64,000 nucleotides of DNA, taken from positions 19,551,674-19,615,673 of the forward strand of contig OX393579.1 in assembly GCA_947652605.1 (NCBI GenBank), in the 5' to 3' direction. Source of the stretch: Elmis aenea. Taxonomy: Eukaryota; Arthropoda; Insecta; Coleoptera; Elmidae. Of the stretch, positions 57,365-64,000 are shown one piece after another; position 1 is the first letter of the stretch, and each line of letters opens with the position of its first letter. Both the position numbers and the translations under genes were made by a program. The notes beneath the pieces are model-generated. The model was not told where the DNA came from, did no database searches, and saw only the letters and a program-made list of their open reading frames with translations.

Positions 57365-59640
57365 TGAATTTGACAAAAAAATATTTACAAAAACTTTAAT
57401 AATGCCTTTTTAAAAAACGTCAACATTTGGAGCTTTTTTATGCCACTGTATACAGTCTTTACTATCAATTGGTATTATATTTCGTGTGTTCATGTTATAC
57501 CTATACCAAAAAAAAAACGAGATAATCATAGTGGTCATAAGCATTAGGGTGATTTCTAAAAATATACAATATAACCGATCACTGGAAAATCCTATGTATA
57601 CCGCTGACATAATCTCTCTCCATAACAAATACAATCGCTGCGAACCTTAACACCGACACACAGACAAGTTTAATTATTAAGAAAGTTTGTACGATCTTTT
57701 TGCTCTGTTTTTTTTTGCAATTACAGATAGACTTACTACTTACAAATTGTTTGGATTAATAACTCCTAATATATTTAGATACTAACAATAATCTTTGTGT
57801 TTCTCCAGTGTCGAGGAATTCAAATAACCGTGCCTCCAACTTCCTCCATGATCTATTTTTACACTTCAAAATAGCCAATTTGTCTCAGTAAATTGGTTAG
57901 AGGCTTGAACTAAGAATAGAACGGAGATGAAACGCTTTTCGGCGATAAAAGCGAAAGAGACAGACTACCTGTTTCAAGTATCTACAAATTGGTCTCGACG
58001 AGAGTAGATATACATCAGTGTATTTACCACAACAAGGAAGGAGCATGCCGTTGTGACACAGTCTGCAAGAGTAAGATAGTCGCAATATTACCCACAAGAA
58101 GTGGTAAAGGAAAGAAGAAAATGATTGATGGCTGAAGTATGACAAGCAAAGCGGCATTTTACAAGTTAATTAAGTAAAGCGACTCTAATGAATTGCGGTA
58201 CTTGTGGTTTTCTTAATTGTTGAGCAAAATTTTGTTATTTGCTTTGAGTTATTTAATTCTTGGCCAGCTATAATTTGTTTATATGATGCGCTTAACAACA
58301 TAAACCCACTTAAATGACAACGTATGTACGAATTTATCAGCCCTATTAATTATTCAAACCCCAAAGCACATGGAAATTCGGGGTGCTTTAATAAATTATA
58401 GAGATTTGAACTGGGAAATTCTACTAGATAACTCGTTTATTTAAATAAATTTTTACTACTTGTTAATCGATTCACCGAGTCGCTTCAATCACTGTTTCAA
58501 GACACGACGCTTAAAAAAACAAGAATTGTTTTATTTATGTTCTAGCTCCAGCATGCACGTCAAGGCATACAAAAAAATTGCAAAAATTATTAAAATTATT
58601 ATGCAGAGATTTCCATGAAAATTATTTACTATAGAGCAAAGAAACTTGGACAAACTGATGAAAATTCCATGTCAATTCAAAATCTAAAAAAGCAGTTAAT
58701 GTAAAATACATTTAAAAAATTCGCAATGATAAAATATTATAGGCATTTAACAAAACAACAGAGACTGTATTGTTTATAGGTTTACAGGTAAAGTTTTAAA
58801 TACGTTTCGTCGTTTCAACATTATTATTCCCATGATTTTTGAAAAGAACACATGTTTTGTTTTAACCGCATTTTTCTGTTGCAGGAGTGCTTGTAATAAA
58901 ACGTTTATGCAATTTTACAATTAATGTAGGCATAAGGACAAACAAAGGCAGAAGAAGTGTTTTAATTTTATATCTATAATTTGACAATTCAATTAACAAG
59001 ATTTTCTTTACAGTTTCAAATTTAGCCATGGTTTTGTATTTTTACATATGTATAGGCCGATAGGGTTATGTTTCAATTCTCTTTGCCTTTTTTAAATGTT
59101 TTTAAGCTTGATTTTTGAAAATTAACCTAATTTTTAATTAAAACACAAATCACCAATTATCTTTGTATTATTAAACAATAAATAAAAACTGAAAATACTT
59201 GGGATTAAAAAACTGCCTTGGAATAATTTAATTTGTGAGCTATGTTTGCAAAAATTAATAATTGTTTAAAGTATAAAAGTATTTTTAATCGTTAATTTCT
59301 AATAATAATCATGTAGTGTGAAAACTATTTTACACGCTAATTGCAGTTTTTTCAAATATTTACAAAATATCGAAAAAAAAAGGATACAGTAATCCGTAAA
59401 ACATAAACAATTTTTGCGGTAATTCAGATTTTTTACACATCATAATTAATTTTGTCCAGTGATATCGATATGAAGGGAAACGAAAAAGATTTTTTAAAGT
59501 AAAAATTCCATCTGACAATTTGGACTCCCTGCAAATCGATACAAATTCAACGACACCAGTAATGCCAAAAGATAATTTACCTGTCACAAAGTTTTCAAAA
59601 ATAACGACCTTGATTTTTGCACATTTAACTACTAAAACAT
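57365..59640. other. AT-rich sequence, nothing recognised
   Basis: About 2.3 kb; the 57897-58157 stretch is less AT-rich than its neighbours but no coding frame there is recognisable. Confidence 0.35.
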
Positions 59641-59650
59641 AGCATATATC

Positions 59651-59840
59651 CAGGGCCTCCTAGAGGTAAGAGGGGGCCGAGAGAAGTTAAAATTTGGGGG
59701 CCCTTGTGAATGAAAAAATCTCAGAGCAGAAAAAAATTGTAATTTGCCGTTAAAGTGCATTTAAACAAAAAACAAACAAAAAACTTTGGGGGCGCCTCAG
59801 TTTGGGGGCCCGGATATGCAGCCCCTCAAGACTTCCCCGG
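59651..59840. mobile_element. hAT element J (190 bp), TSD CATATATC
   Basis: Begins CAGGGCCTCCTAGAGG; the right end complement reads CCGGGGAAGTCTTGAGG (degenerate TIR). The duplication CATATATC is perfect (59643-59650 and 59841-59848). GGGGGCC and GGGGGCCC words repeat inside. Two overlapping frames of 73-75 codons are accidental. Confidence 0.85.
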
Positions 59841-59849
59841 CATATATCC

Positions 59850-62340
59850 CAAGGCTTGTATTAACACCTTTAAATACTGTACCACAGAATGTAATGCTTA
59901 CAAAAAGAAGATATTGGTATCTACCAGTACAGCTTTTAATCAAAATCTGTATTTTAATCTTTTCAGTCACGCAATATTTTAGTAGCTTTGATTTTCTTTC
60001 TTTTTAGGAATATGCCAAGTATCAATAATTAGTTGGCTAATAAATAAAAATAGTGACAATATTTGAATTTGAAAGATATAAGTAAGTATTCATTCTTGTA
60101 GGTATAAAAGCGAAAACGTTGTATTGATAAAGTCTTCTTGGCCTACTGTTATTTTTAGACATATCGTAAATGTATGTGACAGTTGAGAGTTGGGTAAAAA
60201 AGGAGTTTAGCGTAGCGGGTAGATTAAAAGCAGAAGAACAAATAGTACAAATTATCGAAAAAATCATTATCGTGATTATTAAAATGTTTAATTAGTCACA
60301 ATGATAGGAATAGACAATAGTACTATGTCTTTAATTGAAAATTATACCACATTCATAAAAAAAAACAGTTGCATAATGCCTCTTTTAAATAAATCAAAGT
60401 TTCAGTTATATGCTTACGCTGTTATAGTCAATTTTTTCGCCTTTTAATGCTATAGAAGTTATTTCTGAATTCAAACATTGAGGTGACAATAATTATCTCT
60501 ACGCTAGGACACCCTGAATACGAAACAATACATAACGAACAAAATATACAGTTATTCTTTGCAATCAAATGTATTTTAATTTTTTAATATACATCAGCAA
60601 TGGTAAGATTATTACCTAATACCAAATTTTAAACTAAGGACCGTGAAAAAAGCTGACGAAATTAGTTATTTTATTTCTTTTCTGTAATATAGTTTTAGCT
60701 TTTTAAAAAAGTGATGACGATGACGGAGGTTGTGTTCAAAAAAACAGAGCCCGTGTCTTGCTAATGCGTTTACGAAACGTGAGAAAAAAACACCTTTATA
60801 AGTTGAAGTTAAACCAATTTTCTGGCTATATCTGTCGAATCACAAACGATATCCAGCGGAAATAACGAAAATGCCCCAACATATGGTAAACCGATCGTAT
60901 TCCAATTGAACAATATTCAATTTGAATCGATTTAAACCGTGACAAAATCAATAGTAGGCTATGAAATAAGCCCCATTTAGCCGTGGTCCAGACTTCCTTC
61001 TTTATTTCAGTAATTGGTTTCGTGTATTTGTAAGGCCCTTAATCTCGCATTCTTTTTATTTAATTTCCTTCCTGATAAGTCGTCTTTGTATCTTAGTCTG
61101 ATTTTCTTTGTTGAAATAAGTACAAATGTTGAGTGCGAATGACACCCGAAAATCAACTCTATGTGGGCAATTCTAAGGATTTTTATCGCCCAAACTTGTA
61201 ATATAATAGTAATTGTGGGTAGTAATTGGTTTTTGGGTATTTATCCTTCTCGATGTATTGATCTTGATTGATTTTTATGGAGCTACTGTGTTTTTTAATG
61301 GTTATTTAAATTATAATTTTAAATGTGGGAATTTTATTCACGACACACGTTGTAAGATTAATCTTCTGCGTTTGTTGGTGGTTCATTTTTTATTTCGTTG
61401 GTTTCAACGAACAACTGATTGTATAAATCGCTCCATAATTTATCAGTACAAAGACATTTAATAGCAATACCTGACTGAATGCGTTTGATTGAAATCTTAT
61501 GTGAAAAATTCCTTACTGCTTATGCAACGTAATATCATCGGTATGAACGAACATTTGTTTGTGTTGTAAGTCAGCAAAAGATCACACTGAATGCAGAAGA
61601 TATAAAAGGTGCAAAAATTATACAAGGTCTTAAATGAATATTTTGTGGAACATGATTTTGAAAAAATTTATAGAAGATTATTGCAATAAAATTATCAACT
61701 TCCTTCCTAGATTTAATAAAAACGTTAACCACAAATTAATATCGAAACTTGCAAACAAAAGATGCAACATAACAACAATTTTGTCTACAGCTTTAATGAT
61801 TAAAATACAAAAAAGTTGGACGATGTATCACTTTTGGCAAAACGTTTACCCATTCCAGTGCTGTAACTAGGGTAAGGCAAATATAAATAAATGAAGGCAC
61901 TGTACAAAGTTTTTATATCTGATTTAAAAAAAAAGATGATAGAAATAACACATTTCCTACTGGACACTCAGTAAATCATTTTTGTTTATGCAAGTGCTAA
62001 TTATGCGGAAAACAATCAAAAATAAATGTAACTACAATTCCAAAATTAAATGGCAAAAATTTTCTGGTGTTCAAAATTCTTAATTGGGTTGTGAGTTCTT
62101 GTCTTTTCTTCAAAATTTTATAAACAATGCATTCGATGCAGTTGTCCAATTCTAAAAAAAGTATATGAAACTTTGATGGAGAACCCAAAAATAAGCGACT
62201 TTGAAAGAAAAACGTATTACCATAAACAATACAAAGGTGGGTTTTTAGTTGCAATGAATATAAAGTATTGCATAAGTATATGAATTAAAAAAGTTGTCGA
62301 GACATAACGCAATTTAATGACCATTTAGAAAACATGCAGT
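59850..62340. other. AT-rich sequence, nothing recognised
   Basis: A degenerate mariner-type end (GACACCCTGAATA) at about 60508 is the only hint. Several 70-80 codon frames have no motif. Confidence 0.35.
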
Positions 62341-62347
62341 CTTTATA

Positions 62348-62945
62348 CAGGGTGAAACTAGTTTTGGTATACCCCCATTTTTTCTTTAGTTTTGTATTTA
62401 ATTAAATTTTATACATATATGATATGTTATCGGACTATTTGAACATATGTACACTATTTCAGTTCCAGTTTCTCCGGAAATGAATACAACTGCACTATTT
62501 TGGTTAATTTTTGGACGCAAATTATTTTTTTTGTTTATTGTCTGCCGTGATCTGCATAAATTGAGTTTTATCATGTCAACAAGTGTCCGAAAACGTTTTT
62601 TTAAATTTTTATTGACATTTAGGTTACATTAATCGGGTTTGAAGATGCAGAATCGGTTTTTTGACAAAAAGTCCATTTTTTAATGGAATGGTAGTGGTAC
62701 ATGCGGTTAATTAAAAAAGATTTTTTAACTACATAACTATGATATTTGAACATAAAACAACGATAGTTTGTTTTGTTGCAATTAGGCACAGCGTGCTGCG
62801 ATTAATAGGATATTTTATATTATTTTAAGTCTTAAGTGAATATCGTTAAGTCAGATAAGGAAAATTGTCGGATAACCGAGAATCGAATAATTGAACTAAC
62901 GGTAATTTAAAACCAAAAAGTTATAGCACAGATTGATTATTCCAG
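62348..62945. mobile_element. Lone mariner-type end plus AT-rich sequence
   Basis: TA-CAGGGTGAAACTAG at 62346; no partner end found before 63047. Extent unknown. Confidence 0.4.
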
Positions 62946-63020
62946 CAGTGGCGAAGCGACGGGGGGGCAAGGGGGGTATAGATGCCCCGGCGCCAGTCGT
63001 GGGGGGCGCCTCGAAGACAA
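62946..63020. mobile_element. Possible solo hAT end, G-rich
   Basis: CAGTGGCGAAGCGACGGGG followed by G-runs resembles the left ends of hAT D and H. No right end or 8-bp duplication was found. Confidence 0.35.
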
Positions 63021-63046
63021 ATATTGTTCTGTTTATTTTACTTATA

Positions 63047-63360
63047 CAGGGTGTCCCAGCCAAGACGAATTATTTGATAGCTCTGTTATAAGTAATAACA
63101 TTAAAAAAAGTTAAATATAAAAGTTGTTTTTAATCATTTACTACATAACCTAAAATTATTTTCAACTATACACAGTGTTTTGTTTTTGCGCTCTGATACC
63201 AAGCATTGTTTTTTTATATAAAACACCCTGCATACTTTGTAATTTCTGGATGTAAAATTAAATTCTCTTTCAAAAATATTATAGGTTGTTTTTGTCTAAA
63301 ACGAACCGTTTTTGAGTTACCTATTAACATTTTTTTGAAAATTTTGACAGATGCAGACCT
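63047..63360. mobile_element. Mariner-type element M5, left part
   Basis: TA-CAGGGTGTCCCAGC at 63045; internal pair 1 at 63171-63230 (CACAGTGTTT...AAACACCCTG), 124-183 bp inside the end. The sequence around it ('taaaattattttcaactata', 'tttctggatgt') is related to M1. The rest is not delimited. Confidence 0.65.
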
Positions 63361-63780
63361 TTACAAAAATATTTAAATTTATTAACATAACAACACCAGA
63401 GCAATTTACTTTGGTAATTTATTAGACACTAGTGTCAGTGGGATTTTTATTATGACGGATGATACAAAAAATTAAATACACGTTATTAAATTGATTTTTA
63501 GAGGATATAACCGCTAGAAATTAAGGTCACATACCTACATCCGTTTCAAAAAAGTGAAATTTTAATAATTTATTTTGCGATATCAAAAAATGATAGATTT
63601 TTTTGGTAATATTTAATGTACCTCGATGAATCCTGAAGTTGTTTCGTAATCCAATTTTTTTTAACTATAAATTATAGTTACCCACGACATAATTGTTAAA
63701 TCAGCATCGCTCTCCTTATATTTTATAGAAATATATGAATTAATAAGATTATCTGTTACAGTAAGTAAAATAGTTTTTTT

Positions 63781-64000
63781 TCCTGCGTCGGTGCAGAAAA
63801 TCTGTTGTTTCCGATTAATTTTTAGGCTGGAAAATACATCTTTACTAGCCTAGGCCTGAAAGTAATTGGTTGCCATGGAAATAACAACTCTTTACCGGCC
63901 TTGGCCGGAGTTGTTTTGTTGATTTGCGCTGTCAAACAAACGTCATTATACCAACAAGCAAGTTTGCACCTGTAGTTTGTTAAGTTATTGTTTAGTTATG
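63781..64000. repeat. Dispersed repeat R1, second copy, running off the window
   Basis: Colinear with 49250-49480 (CTGCGTCGGTGC..., CCGATTAATTTTTAGGCTGG, GGTTGCCATGG, TGTAGTTTGTTAAGTTATTG). Truncated by the window end. Confidence 0.75.

Overview
This looks like an AT-rich animal nuclear genome window, most likely an insect and perhaps a beetle. The evidence is dense non-LTR retrotransposon fragments (RTE-like and Jockey/CR1-like), hAT elements, many Tc1/mariner elements whose ends read TA-CAGGGTG, a tRNA-derived SINE, and no bacterial gene organisation. The taxonomic call is inference. No convincing host protein-coding exon was recognised. Nearly all short open frames are chance frames or pieces of transposons.

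Layout: 0.2-3.5 kb is a cluster of mariner-type inverted-repeat elements; the one at 1135-2632 has arms of about 540 bp around the tail of a dead transposase. An RTE-like LINE relic lies at 4.8-6.1 kb, a TIR element at 6.7-7.2 kb and a SINE with target-site duplications at 7.4-7.65 kb. A fold-back lies at 9.8-10.85 kb. A mariner (12.15-13.37 kb) has its transposase cut by a second RTE-like fragment. A pogo/Tigger relic (about 16 kb) is interrupted by a hAT element. The 19.4-26.3 kb stretch is a nest of four hAT elements, two LINE 3' fragments, an ORF-derived minisatellite and fold-back elements. The 26.7-33.2 kb stretch has a mariner, two tandem arrays, two hAT elements carrying mariner insertions and a Jockey-like fragment. 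A broken mariner transposase with an inverted duplication and a hAT inside spans 34.6-36.3 kb. The 36.4-47 kb stretch is mostly unremarkable AT-rich DNA with three inverted-repeat elements. A 2.2 kb hAT with a transposase C-terminal relic occupies 48.1-50.3 kb. A nearly intact LINE reverse transcriptase is at 53.7-55.5 kb, a second copy of the 12-kb mariner family at 56.1-57.4 kb, a small hAT at 59.7 kb, and further mariner and repeat ends near 62.3-64 kb.

Two patterns stand out. First, ten hAT insertions can be delimited exactly by 8-bp target-site duplications (nine perfect, one 6/8), and several have termini built from dense, element-specific short repeats. Second, mariner elements of at least two sequence families carry extra TIR-like CAGGGTG...CACCCTG pairs at nearly fixed distances from the end (about +123 to +182 and about +423 to +501), suggesting a conserved subterminal layout. 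A third oddity is a LINE whose ORF end, stop codon included, has been tandemly amplified into a minisatellite.
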